Assembly: GCF_964656455.1 (NCBI RefSeq)
Contig: NC_135715.1
Location: forward strand, 81,942,414-82,006,413
DNA from: Halichoerus grypus
Lineage: Eukaryota; Chordata; Mammalia; Carnivora; Phocidae
DNA length: 64,000 nucleotides
Reading direction: 5' to 3'
A model generated the notes under the pieces. It was given only the letters and a program-made list of their open reading frames with translations. It was not told where the DNA came from and searched no databases. Shown in pieces: positions 35,271 through 48,494 of this stretch. Within the stretch, counting starts at the first letter, position 1. Every line of letters starts with the position of its first letter. The position numbers and the translations under genes were made by a program.

Positions 35271-38200
35271 CACGGTTTCTCTGCTGTGTAGTTTCTTCGA
35301 GTTAGAACGCTAGCTATTAGACTTCCATGCAAAAGTGGGGCTGCCGTGCTAGCGTGATGAAACACATGGGGAGTCGTGTTCTGCCTTTCGCTGGGGCCTG
35401 AGTCTCACTCGCAAAAAGCTTTGGACTTCCTTGCAGTGCTCTCACGCACGCACACAACAAAATGCTGCCACCCTCAGGAGCAGCTGTTTGACCTGACGCA
35501 CAAGCTCTGAACCGAGATTTTCCTTCGAGTTAGGTGGCTGTGTTTACCCTGGGCAACGGTACTAGCCCCATACCCATGATGTGGGTTGAGAGCTGCCTTC
35601 TGTACCGGCCTGTCTCTCCCCCGATATTACGATATTGAAACCGTCCCCAGGCTCTCAGCCACAGTACACCCTAAACTGCTTCGCCCACAGAGAGGTCGAC
35701 GGTAGCTAAAGCACGGTTTGTCTACAGTGTTGTTTGTTCGAGTTAGAAAGCTAGCTATTAGACTTCCATTCAAAAGTGGGGCCGCAGTAGTAGTTTCATG
35801 GAGCAAGTGGGGAGTCGTGTTCTGGCTTCTTCCGGGGCCTGGGTCTCACAAGGAAAATGGTTTTGGACTCACTTGCTGTGCACTCACGCATGCACACCAC
35901 ACAATGCGTCCACCCTGAGGCATGGCTCTTTTAGCCGAAGCAGGAATTCCCTACAGAGCTGTTCCTTTGAGTTAGGTGGTTGGCTTATGGCCTGCAGGCA
36001 CACCCGGGGCAAGGGGACTAGCCTCATAAACAAGAGGTGAGTTGAGAGCTGCCTTCCGCACCGGCCTGTTTCTCACTCCATTTCACGTATGGGACCCTTT
36101 CCCCGGTCTCTCATACACGAGCACTATACAACTCCTGCGGCTTCAGGAACGGCAATGGTAGCTAAAGCGCAGTAAGGCTACAGCATTGATTCTTGGTGTT
36201 AGTAGCCTGGTAGGCGAATGAGCTGCAGCTGGGATTCTTTACAGACTTGTTTCTTCCCAGTCAGGGTCGAGCACATAGCATTCCAAGCACACATGGAGCA
36301 GTAGTCTTAGCTTCAGGTAGCAAGAGCTGAGTCCAGAGGTGCCTTCTGCCCGGACCTATTTCTCCCTTGGTTTCACGTATGGAACCCGTTCCCCAGGCTC
36401 TCAGCCACGGTACTCCGTGTAATGCTTCCTCCGTCTAGAGGTCGACGGTAGCTAAAGCACGGTTTGTCTACAGTGTTGTTTCTTCGAGTGAGAACACTAG
36501 CTGTTAGACTTCCATGCAAAAGTGGGGCTGCCGTGCTAGCGTGATGAAACACATGGGGAGTCGTGTTCTGCCTTCTGCTGGGGCCTGAGGCTCATTCACA
36601 AAAAGCTTTGGACTCCCTTGCAGTGCTCTCATGCACGCACACAACAAAATGCTTCCACCCTCAGGAGCGGCTCTTTTAGCTGAAGCATGGATTCTCCAGC
36701 GAGTTTTTCCTTCGAGTTAGGCAGTTTTCATGAAGCCTGCACACACACCCGGGGCAACGGTACTAGCCCCATAACCATGGTTTGAGTTGAGAGCTGCCTT
36801 CTCTCCGGCCTGTCTCTCCCTCGATTTCACGAAACGGAACCCGTCCCCAGGCTCTCACCCACCGTACACCCTAAACTGCTTCCTCCCACATAGAGGTCGT
36901 CGGTAGCTAAAGCACGGTTTCTCTTCAGTGTTGTTTCTCCGAGTTAGAACGCTTGCTATGAATGTCCACAATAGCCAAACTGTGGAAAGAGCCATGTCCA
37001 CCAACAGATGAATGGATAAAGAAGAGGGGGTATATATATATACAATGGAATATTATGCAGCCATCAAAAGGAATGAGATCTTGCCATCTGCAACGACGTG
37101 GATGGAACTGGAGGGTATCATGCTGAGCGAAATAAGTCAAACCGAGAAAGACATGTATCATATGACCTCACTGATATGAGGAATTCTTAATCTCAGGAAA
37201 CAAACTGAGGGTTGCTAGAGTGGGGGGTGGGGTGGGAGGGATGGGGTCACTGGGTGTTGGACACTGTGGAGGGTATGTGTTCTGGTAAGCGCTGTGAATT
37301 GTGCAAGACTGTTGAATCTCAGATCTGTACCTCTGAAACAAATAATGCAATATATGTTAAGAAAGAAAAAAAGAAGAAGAAGAATGTAGCAGGAGGGGAA
37401 GAATGAAGGGGGGAAAATCGGAGGGGGAGAAGAACCATGAGAGATGATGGACTCTGAAAAACAAACTGAGGGTTCTAGAGGGGAGGGGGCTGGGAGGATG
37501 GCTTAGCCTGGTGATGGGTATTGAGCAGGGCACGTTCTGCATGGAGCACTGGGTGTTATGCACAAACAATGAATCATGGAACACTATATCTAAAACTAAT
37601 GATGTAATGTATGGGGATTAACATAACAATAAAAACATTAAATAATAATTAAAAAAAAGAACGCTTGCTATTAGACTTCCATGCAAAAGTGGGGCCGCAG
37701 TGCTAGCCTCAGGAAACAAGTGGGGAGTCATGTTCTGCCTTCTGCCGGGGCCTGAGTCCCACACGGAAAATGGGTCTGGACTCACTTGCAGTGCGCTCAC
37801 GCATGCACACAGCAAAATGCGTCCACCCTCCGGCATGGCTACTTTAGCCGAAGCAGGAAATCTCTACAGAGTTGTTCCTTTGAGTTAGGTGGTTGGCTTT
37901 AGCCCTGCAGGCACACCCGGGGCAAGGGTACTAGCCTCATAAACAAGAGGTGAGTTGAGAACTGCCTTCCGCTCCGGCCTATTTCTCACTCCATTTCACG
38001 TATGGGACCCTTTCCCCGGGCTCTCAGACAGACACGAGCACTGTCAAATTCCTCTGGCTTCAGGAACGGCAATGTTAACTCAAGCGCAGTAACTCTATAG
38101 CATTGATTCTTGGTGTTAGTAGCCTGGGAACTAGGCTTCCAGGCACACAGGGTACAGCAGTGCTAATCTCCTCAAACAAGAGGGGAGTCGACAGCAGCCT

Positions 38201-39678
38201 TCCTTCCAGGCCTGCTTCTCACTCCGAGTTACGTTTAGGTTCCATTTCTCATGCTTTCACAAAAACACACAACAGATGAAGTGCACGCTCAGGAAGGGCG
38301 ATCTTTGCTGAGGCACGGGTCCTCCGCACTTTTGTTCCTTTCCGTTGGGTGGATGGCACTTAGGACTACACGCACACACGGGAGAGCCGATCTAGTTTCC
38401 CGAAACAAGAGTTGAGTCGATAGCTGCCTCCTGCCCATGCTTATTTCTGCCTCGGAATTCTGCTGGGACTCATTCCCCAGGTTTGCACTCAAGCAGAGTT
38501 GAAAATCCTGCCACCCTGTGGAGAGGCGAATGAGCTGAAGCTGGGATTCTTGACCGGCTTCTTTCTGCCAAAACAGTGTGGAGCACTTAGCATTCCTATG
38601 CACACATGGAGCAGTAGTGTTAGCTTCAGGTAACAAGAGCTGAGTCGAGAGGTGCCTTCTGGCCCGGACTTCTTCTCCCTCGGTCTCACGTAAGGAACCC
38701 GTTCCCCAGGCTCTCACCCACGGTAGCCTGGAAAGTGCTTCCTCCCTCAGAGACGTGGATGGTAGCTAAAGCACGATTTCTCTACCGTGTTGTTTCTTCG
38801 AGTTAGAACGCTAGCTATTAGACTGCCATGCAAATGTGGGGCTGCCGTGCTAGCTTGGTCAAACACGTGGGGAGTCGTGTTCTGCCTTTCGCAGGGGCCT
38901 GAGTCTCACTCGCAAAAAGCTTTGGACTCCCTTGCAGTGCTCTCACGCACGCACACCACAAAATGCTGCCACCCTCAGGAGCAGCTGTTTTACCTGCAGC
39001 ACAGGCTCTCAACCGAGTTTTTCCTTCGAGTTAGGTGGCTGTGTTTAAGGCGGCACACACACCCTCTCGAATGGTACTAGCCCCATAACCAGGATGTGAG
39101 TTAAGAGCTGCCTTCTGTACCGGCCTGTCTCTCCCCGATATTACGATATTGAAACCGTCCCCAGGCTCTCAGCCACAGTACACCCTAAACTGCTCCGCCC
39201 ACAGAGAGGTCGACGGTAGCTAAAGCACGGTTTCTCTACAGTGTTGTTTCTTCGAGTTAGAACGCTAGCTATTAGACTGCCATGCAAATGTGGGGCTGCC
39301 GTGCTAGCTTGGTCAAACACATGGGGAGTCGTGTTCTGCCTTTTGCTGGGGCCTGAGTCTCACTCGCAAAAAGCTTTGGACTCCCTTGCACTACTCTCAC
39401 GCACGCACACAACAAAATGCTGCCACCCTCAGGAGCACCTGTTTTACCTGAAGCACAGGCTCTCAATCAAGTTTTCCTTCGAGTTAGGTGGCTGTGTTGA
39501 AGCCTGCACACACACCCTGGCGAACGGTACCAGCCCCATAACCATGATGTGTGTTGAGAGCTGCCTTCTGTACCGGCCTGCCTCTCCCCGATATTATGAT
39601 ATTGAAACTGTGCCCAGGCTCTCAGCCACAGTACACCCTAAACTGCTTCGCCCACAGAGAGGTCGACGGTAGCTTAAG
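35271..39678 (+). repeat. Array unit 9
   Basis: Unit 9 is 4408 bp with (TA)6. C at 35959 is shared with units 1 and 2. A private A at 37981 lies in S5. S8 and S9 look like unit 3, including T at 39675 in TAGCTTAAG. Confidence 0.95.
36960..37657 (+). mobile_element. LINE-1 3' end, unit 9 copy
   Basis: 698 bp, same ends and target duplication, with (TA)6. I noticed no private change. Confidence 0.94.
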
Positions 39679-42600
39679 CACGGTTTCTCTGCTGTGTAGT
39701 TTCTTCGAGTTAGAACGCTAGCTATTAGACTTCCATGCAAAAGTGGGGCTGCCGTGCTAGCGTGATGAAACACATGGGGAGTCGTGTTCTGCCTTTCGCT
39801 GGGGCCTGAGTCTCACTCGCAAAAAGCTTTGGACTTCCTTGCAGTGCTCTCACGCACGCACACAACAAAATGCTGCCACCCTCAGGAGCAGCTGTTTGAC
39901 CTGACGCACAAGCTCTGAACCGAGATTTTCCTTCGAGTTAGGTGGCTGTGTTTACCCTGGGCAACGGTACTAGCCCCATACCCATGATGTGGGTTGAGAG
40001 CTGCCTTCTGTACCGGCCTGTCTCTCCCCCGATATTACGATATTGAAACCGTCCCCAGGCTCTCAGCCACAGTACACCCTAAACTGCTTCGCCCACAGAG
40101 AGGTCGACGGTAGCTAAAGCACGGTTTGTCTACAGTGTTGTTTGTTCGAGTTAGAAAGCTAGCTATTAGACTTCCATTCAAAAGTGGGGCCGCAGTAGTA
40201 GTTTCATGGAGCAAGTGGGGAGTCGTGTTCTGGCTTCTTCCGGGGCCTGGGTCTCACAAGGAAAATGGTTTTGGACTCACTTGCTGTGCACTCACGCATG
40301 CACACCACACAATGCGTCCACCCTGAGGCATGGCTCTTTTAGCCGAAGCAGGAATTCCCTACAGAGTTGTTCCTTTGAGTTAGGTGGTTGGCTTATGGCC
40401 TGCAGGCACACCCGGGGCAAGGGGACTAGCCTCATAAACAAGAGGTGAGTTGAGAGCTGCCTTCCGCACCGGCCTGTTTCTCACTCCATTTCACGTATGG
40501 GACCCTTTCCCCGGTCTCTCATACACGAGCACTATACAACTCCTGCGGCTTCAGGAACGGCAATGGTAGCTAAAGCGCAGTAAGGCTACAGCATTGATTC
40601 TTGGTGTTAGTAGCCTGGTAGGCGAATGAGCTGCAGCTGGGATTCTTTACAGACTTGTTTCTTCCCAGTCAGGGTCGAGCACATAGCATTCCAAGCACAC
40701 ATGGAGCAGTAGTCTTAGCTTCAGGTAGCAAGAGCTGAGTCCAGAGGTGCCTTCTGCCCGGACCTATTTCTCCCTTGGTTTCACGTATGGAACCCGTTCC
40801 CCAGGCTCTCAGCCACGGTACTCCGTGTAATGCTTCCTCCGTCTAGAGGTCGACGGTAGCTAAAGCACGGTTTGTCTACAGTGTTGTTTCTTCGAGTGAG
40901 AACACTAGCTGTTAGACTTCCATGCAAAAGTGGGGCTGCCGTGCTAGCGTGATGAAACACATGGGGAGTCGTGTTCTGCCTTCTGCTGGGGCCTGAGGCT
41001 CATTCACAAAAAGCTTTGGACTCCCTTGCAGTGCTCTCATGCACGCACACAACAAAATGCTTCCACCCTCAGGAGCGGCTCTTTTAGCTGAAGCATGGAT
41101 TCTCCAGCGAGTTTTTCCTTCGAGTTAGGCAGTTTTCATGAAGCCTGCACACACACCCGGGGCAACGGTACTAGCCCCATAACCATGGTTTGAGTTGAGA
41201 GCTGCCTTCTCTCCGGCCTGTCTCTCCCTCGATTTCACGAAACGGAACCCGTCCCCAGGCTCTCACCCACCGTACACCCTAAACTGCTTCCTCCCACATA
41301 GAGGTCGTCGGTAGCTAAAGCACGGTTTCTCTTCAGTGTTGTTTCTCCGAGTTAGAACGCTTGCTATGAATGTCCACAATAGCCAAACTGTGGAAAGAGC
41401 CATGTCCACCAACAGATGAATGGATAAAGAAGAGGGGGTATATATATATACAATGGAATATTATGCAGCCATCAAAAGGAATGAGATCTTGCCATCTGCA
41501 ACGACGTGGATGGAATTGGAGGGTATCATGCTGAGCGAAATAAGTCAAACCGAGAAAGACATGTATCATATGACCTCACTGATATGAGGAATTCTTAATC
41601 TCAGGAAACAAACTGAGGGTTGCTAGAGTGGGGGGTGGGGTGGGAGGGATGGGGTCACTGGGTGTTGGACACTGTGGAGGGTATGTGTTCTGGTAAGCGC
41701 TGTGAATTGTGCAAGACTGTTGAATCTCAGATCTGTACCTCTGAAACAAATAATGCAATATATGTTAAGAAAGAAAAAAAGAAGAAGAAGAATGTAGCAG
41801 GAGGGGAAGAATGAAGGGGGGAAAATCGGAGGGGGAGAAGAACCATGAGAGATGATGGACTCTGAAAAACAAACTGAGGGTTCTAGAGGGGAGGGGGCTG
41901 GGAGGATGGCTTAGCCTGGTGATGGGTATTGAGCAGGGCACGTTCTGCATGGAGCACTGGGTGTTATGCACAAACAATGAATCATGGAACACTATATCTA
42001 AAACTAATGATGTAATATATGGGGATTAACATAACAATAAAAACATTAAATAATAATTAAAAAAAAGAACGCTTGCTATTAGACTTCCATGCAAAAGTGG
42101 GGCCGCAGTGCTAGCCTCAGGAAACAAGTGGGGAGTCATGTTCTGCCTTCTGCCGGGGCCTGAGTCCCACACGGAAAATGGGTCTGGACTCACTTGCAGT
42201 GCGCTCACGCATGCACACAGCAAAATGCGTCCACCCTCCGGCATGGCTACTTTAGCCGAAGCAGGAAATCTCTACAGAGTTGTTCCTTTGAGTTAGGTGG
42301 TTGGCTTTAGCCCTGCAGGCACACCCGGGGCAAGGGTACTAGCCTCATAAACAAGAGGTGAGTTGAGAACTGCCTTCCGCTCCGGCCTGTTTCTCACTCC
42401 ATTTCACGTATGGGACCCTTTCCCCGGGCTCTCAGACAGACACGAGCACTGTCAAATTCCTCTGGCTTCAGGAACGGCAATGTTAACTCAAGCGCAGTAA
42501 CTCTATAGCATTGATTCTTGGTGTTAGTAGCCTGGGAACTAGGCTTCCAGGCACACAGGGTACAGCAGTGCTAATCTCCTCAAACAAGAGGGGAGTCGAC

Positions 42601-44087
42601 AGCAGCCTTCCTTCCAGGCCTGCTTCTCACTCCGAGTTACGTTTAGGTTCCATTTCTCATGCTTTCACAAAAACACACAACAGATGAAGTGCACGCTCAG
42701 GAAGGGCGATCTTTGCTGAGGCACGGGTCCTCCGCACTTTTGTTCCTTTCCGTTGGGTGGATGGCACTTAGGACTACACGCACACACGGGAGAGCCGATC
42801 TAGTTTCCCGAAACAAGAGTTGAGTCGATAGCTGCCTCCTGCCCATGCTTATTTCTGCCTCGGAATTCTGCTGGGACTCATTCCCCAGGTTTGCACTCAA
42901 GCAGAGTTGAAAATCCTGCCACCCTGTGGAGAGGCGAATGAGCTGAAGCTGGGATTCTTGACCGGCTTCTTTCTGCCAAAACAGTGTGGAGCACTTAGCA
43001 TTCCTATGCACACATGGAGCAGTAGTGTTAGCTTCAGGTAACAAGAGCTGAGTCGAGAGGTGCCTTCTGGCCCGGACTTCTTCTCCCTCGGTCTCACGTA
43101 AGGAACCCGTTCCCCAGGCTCTCACCCACGGTAGCCTGGAAAGTGCTTCCTCCCTCAGAGACGTGGATGGTAGCTAAAGCACGATTTCTCTACCGTGTTG
43201 TTTCTTCGAGTTAGAACGCTAGCTATTAGACTGCCATGCAAATGTGGGGCTGCCGTGCTAGCTTGGTCAAACACATGGGGAGTCGTGTTCTGCCTTTCGC
43301 AGGGGCCTGAGTCTCACTCGCAAAAAGCTTTGGACTCCCTTGCAGTGCTCTCACGCACGCACACCACAAAATGCTGCCACCCTCAGGAGCAGCTGTTTTA
43401 CCTGCAGCACAGGCTCTCAACCGAGTTTTTCCTTCGAGTTAGGTGGCTGTGTTTAAGGCGGCGCACACACCCTCTCGAATGGTACTAGCCCCATAACCAG
43501 GATGTGAGTTAAGAGCTGCCTTCTGTACCGGCCTGTCTCTCCCCCGATATTACGATATTGAAACCGTCCCCAGGCTCTCAGCCACAGTACACCCTAAACT
43601 GCTCCGCCCACAGAGAGGTCGACGGTAGCTAAAGCACGGTTTCTCTACAGTGTTGTTTCTTCGAGTTAGAACGCTAGCTATTAGACTGCCATGCAAATGT
43701 GGGGCTGTCGTGCTAGCTTGGTCAAACACATGGGGAGTCGTGTTCTGCCTTTTGCTGGGGCCTGAGTCTCACTCGCAAAAAGCTTTGGACTCCCTTGCAC
43801 TACTCTCACGCACGCACACAACAAAATGCTGCCACCCTCAGGAGCACCTGTTTTACCTGAAGCACAGGCTCTCAATCAAGTTTTCCTTCGAGTTAGGTGG
43901 CTGTGTTGAAGCCTGCACACACACCCTGGCGAACGGTACCAGCCCCATAACCATGATGTGTGTTGAGAGCTGCCTTCTGTACCGGCCTGCCTCTCCCCGA
44001 TATTATGATATTGAAACTGTGCCCAGGCTCTCAGCCACAGTACACCCTAAACTGCTTCGCCCACAGAGAGGTCGACGGTAGCTAAAG
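39679..44087 (+). repeat. Array unit 10 (4409 bp)
   Basis: The extra base is a fifth C at 43541-43545 in S8. L1 private changes are T at 41516 and A at 42017. S9 has T at 43708 (CTGTCGTGC). Confidence 0.95.
41368..42065 (+). mobile_element. LINE-1 3' end, unit 10 copy
   Basis: 698 bp with (TA)6. Private changes are T at 41516 in the ORF2 remnant and A at 42017 near the tail. Confidence 0.94.
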
Positions 44088-47000
44088 CACGGTTTCTCTG
44101 CTGTGTAGTTTCTTCGAGTTAGAACGCTAGCTATTAGACTTCCATGCAAAAGTGGGGCTGCCGTGCTAGCGTGATGAAACACATGGGGAGTCGTGTTCTG
44201 CCTTTCGCTGGGGCCTGAGTCTCGCTCGCAAAAAGCTTTGGACTTCCTTGCAGTGCTCTCACGCACGCACACAACAAAATGCTGCCACCCTCAGGAGCAG
44301 CTGTTTGACCTGACGCACAAGCTCTGAACCGAGATTTTCCTTCGAGTTAGGTGGCTGTGTTTACCCTGGGCAACGGTACTAGCCCCATACCCATGATGTG
44401 GGTTGAGAGCTGCCTTCTGTACCGGCCTGTCTCTCCCCCGATATTACGATATTGAAACCGTCCCCAGGCTCTCAGCCACAGTACACCCTAAACTGCTTCG
44501 CCCACAGAGAGGTCGACGGTAGCTAAAGCACGGTTTGTCTACAGTGTTGTTTGTTCGAGTTAGAAAGCTAGCTATTAGACTTCCATTCAAAAGTGGGGCC
44601 GCAGTAGTAGTTTCATGGAGCAAGTGGGGAGTCGTGTTCTGGCTTCTTCCGGGGCCTGGGTCTCACAAGGAAAATGGTTTTGGACTCACTTGCTGTGCAC
44701 TCACGCATGCACACCACACAATGCGTCCACCCTGACGCATGGCTCTTTTAGCCGAAGCAGGAATTCCCTACAGAGTTGTTCCTTTGAGTTAGGTGGTTGG
44801 CTTATGGCCTGCAGGCACACCCGGGGCAAGGGGACTAGCCTCATAAACAAGAGGTGAGTTGAGAGCTGCCTTCCGCACCGGCCTGTTTCTCACTCCATTT
44901 CACGTATGGGACCCTTTCCCGGTCTCTCATACACGACCACTATACAACTCCTGCGGCTTCAGGAACGGCAATGGTAGCTAAAGCGCAGTAAGGCTACAGC
45001 ATTGATTCTTGGTGTTAGTAGCCTGGTAGGCGAATGAGCTGCAGCTGGGATTCTTTACAGACTTGTTTCTTCCCAGTCAGGGTCGAGCACATAGCATTCC
45101 AAGCACACATGGAGCAGTAGTCTTAGCTTCAGGTAGCAAGAGCTGAGTCCAGAGGTGCCTTCTGCCCGGACCTATTTCTCCCTTGGTTTCACGTATGGAA
45201 CCCGTTCCCCAGGCTCTCAGCCACGGTACTCCGTGTAATGCTTCCTCCGTCTAGAGGTCGACGGTAGCTAAAGCACGGTTTGTCTACAGTGTTGTTTCTT
45301 CGAGTGAGAACACTAGCTGTTAGACTTCCATGCAAAAGTGGGGCTGCCGTGCTAGCGTGATGAAATACATGGGGAGTCGTGTTCTGCCTTCTGCTGGGGC
45401 CTGAGGCTCATTCACAAAAAGCTTTGGACTCCCTTGCAGTGCTCTCATGCACGCACACAACAAAATGCTTCCACCCTCAGGAGCGGCTCTTTTAGCTGAA
45501 GCATGGATTCTCCAGCGAGTTTTTCCTTCGAGTTAGGCAGTTTTCATGAAGCCTGCACACACACCCGGGGCAACGGTACTAGCCCCATAACCATGGTTTG
45601 AGTTGAGAGCTGCCTTCTCTCCGGCCTGTCTCTCCCTCGATTTCACGAAACGGAACCCGTCCCCAGGCTCTCACCCACCGTACACCCTAAACTGCTTCCT
45701 CCCACATAGAGGTCGTCGGTAGCTAAAGCACGGTTTCTCTTCAGTGTTGTTTCTCCGAGTTAGAACGCTTGCTATGAATGTCCACAATAGCCAAACTGTG
45801 GAAAGAGCCATGTCCACCAACAGATGAATGGATAAAGAAGAGGGGGTATATATATATACAATGGAATATTATGCAGCCATCAAAAGGAATGAGATCTTGC
45901 CATCTGCAACGACGTGGATGGAACTGGAGGGTATCATGCTGAGCGAAATAAGTCAAACCGAGAAAGACATGTATCATATGACCTCACTGATATGAGGAAT
46001 TCTTAATCTCAGGAAACAAACTGAGGGTTGCTAGAGTGGGGGGTGGGGTGGGAGGGATGGGGTCACTGGGTGTTGGACACTGTGGAGGGTATGTGTTCTG
46101 GTAAGCGCTGTGAATTGTGCAAGACTGTTGAATCTCAGATCTGTACCTCTGAAACAAATAATGCAATATATGTTAAGAAAGAAAAAAAGAAGAAGAAGAA
46201 TGTAGCAGGAGGGGAAGAATGAAGGGGGGAAAATCGGAGGGGGAGAAGAACCATGAGAGATGATGGACTCTGAAAAACAAACTGAGGGTTCTAGAGGGGA
46301 GGGGGCTGGGAGGATGGCTTAGCCTGGTGATGGGTATTGAGCAGGGCACGTTCTGCATGGAGCACTGGGTGTTATGCACAAACAATGAATCATGGAACAC
46401 TATATCTAAAACTAATGATGTAATGTATGGGGATTAACATAACAATAAAAACATTAAATAATAATTAAAAAAAAGAACGCTTGCTATTAGACTTCCATGC
46501 AAAAGTGGGGCCGCAGTGCTAGCCTCAGGAAACAAGTGGGGAGTCATGTTCTGCCTTCTGCCGGGGCCTGAGTCCCACACGGAAAATGGGTCTGGACTCA
46601 CTTGCAGTGCGCTCACGCATGCACACAGCAAAATGCGTCCACCCTCCGGCATGGCTACTTTAGCCGAAGCAGGAAATCTCTACAGAGTTGTTCCTTTGAG
46701 TTAGGTGGTTGGCTTTAGCCCTGCAGGCACACCCGGGGCAAGGGTACTAGCCTCATAAACAAGAGGTGAGTTGAGAACTGCCTTCCGCTCCGGCCTGTTT
46801 CTCACTCCATTTCACGTATGGGACCCTTTCCCCGGGCTCTCAGACAGACACGAGCACTGTCAAATTCCTCTGGCTTCAGGAACGGCAATGTTAACTCAAG
46901 CGCAGTAACTCTATAGCATTGATTCTTGGTGTTAGTAGCCTGGGAACTAGGCTTCCAGGCACACAGGGTACAGCAGTGCTAATCTCCTCAAACAAGAGGG

Positions 47001-48494
47001 GAGTCGACAGCAGCCTTCCTTCCAGGCCTGCTTCTCACTCCGAGTTACGTTTAGGTTCCATTTCTCATGCTTTCACAAAAACACACAACAGATGAAGTGC
47101 ACGCTCAGGAAGGGCGATCTTTGCTGAGGCACGGGTCCTCCGCACTTTTGTTCCTTTCCGTTGGGTGGATGGCACTTAGGACTACACGCACACACGGGAG
47201 AGCCGATCTAGTTTCCCGAAACAAGAGTTGAGTCGATAGCTGCCTCCTGCCCATGCTTATTTCTGCCTCGGAATTCTGCTGGGACTCATTCCCCAGGTTT
47301 GCACTCAAGCAGAGTTGAAAATCCTGCCACCCTGTGGAGAGGCGAATGAGCTGAAGCTGGGATTCTTGACCGGCTTCTTTCTGCCAAAACAGTGTGGAGC
47401 ACTTAGCATTCCTATGCACACATGGAGCAGTAGTGTTAGCTTCAGGTAACAAGAGCTGAGTCGAGAGGTGCCTTCTGGCCCGGACTTCTTCTCCCTCGGT
47501 CTCACGTAAGGAACCCGTTCCCCAGGCTCTCACCCACGGTAGCCTGGAAAGTGCTTCCTCCCTCAGAGACGTGGATGGTAGCTAAAGCACGATTTCTCTA
47601 CCGTGTTGTTTCTTCGAGTTAGAACGCTAGCTATTAGACTGCCATGCAAAAGTGGGGCTGCCGTGCTAGCTTGGTCAAACACATGGGGAGTCGTGTTCTG
47701 CCTTTCGCAGGGGCCTGAGTCTCACTCGCAAAAAGCTTTGGACTCCCTTGCAGTGCTCTCACGCACGCACACCACAAAATGCTGCCACCCTCAGGAGCAG
47801 CTGTTTGACCTGCAGCACAGGCTCTCAACCGAGTTTTTCCTTCGAGTTAGGTGGCTGTGTTTAAGGCGGCGCACACACCCTCTCGAATGGTACTAGCCCC
47901 ATAACCAGGATGTGAGTTAAGAGCTGCCTTCTGTACCGGCCTGTCTCTCCCCGATATTACGATATTGAAACCGTCCCCAGGCTCTCAGCCACAGTACACC
48001 CTAAACTGCTCCGTCCACAGAGAGGTCGACGGTAGCTAAAGCACGGTTTCTCTACAGTGTTGTTTCTTCGAGTTAGAACGCTAGCTATTAGACTGCCATG
48101 CAAATGTGGGGCTGCCGTGCTAGCTTGGTCAAACACATGGGGAGTCGTGTTCTGCCTTTTGCTGGGGCCTGAGTCTCACTCGCAAAAAGCTTTGGACTCC
48201 CTTGCACTACTCTCACGCACGCACACAACAAAATGCTGCCACCCTCAGGATCACCTGTTTTACCTGAAGCACAGGCTCTCAATCAAGTTTTCCTTCGAGT
48301 TAGGTGGCTGTGTTGAAGCCTGCACACACACCCTGGCGAACGGTACCAGCCCCATAACCATGATGTGTGTTGAGAGCTGCCTTCTGTACCGGCCTGCCTC
48401 TCCCCGATATTATGATATTGAAACTGTGCCCAGGCTCTCAGCCACAGTACACCCTAAACTGCTTCGCCCACAGAGAGGTCGACGGTAGCTAAAG
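44088..48494 (+). repeat. Array unit 11 (4407 bp)
   Basis: One C is missing from the TTTCCCCGG run in S2 near 44920. G at 44224 in S1 is shared with unit 14. C at 44736 is shared with units 6, 12 and 13. T at 45366 is shared with units 13-15. S8 carries two S1-type bases, A at 47651 and G at 47807, plus T at 48014, shared with unit 12. Confidence 0.95.
45776..46473 (+). mobile_element. LINE-1 3' end, unit 11 copy
   Basis: 698 bp, same ends and target duplication, with (TA)6. Its position is shifted by the 1-bp deletion upstream in S2. Confidence 0.94.
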
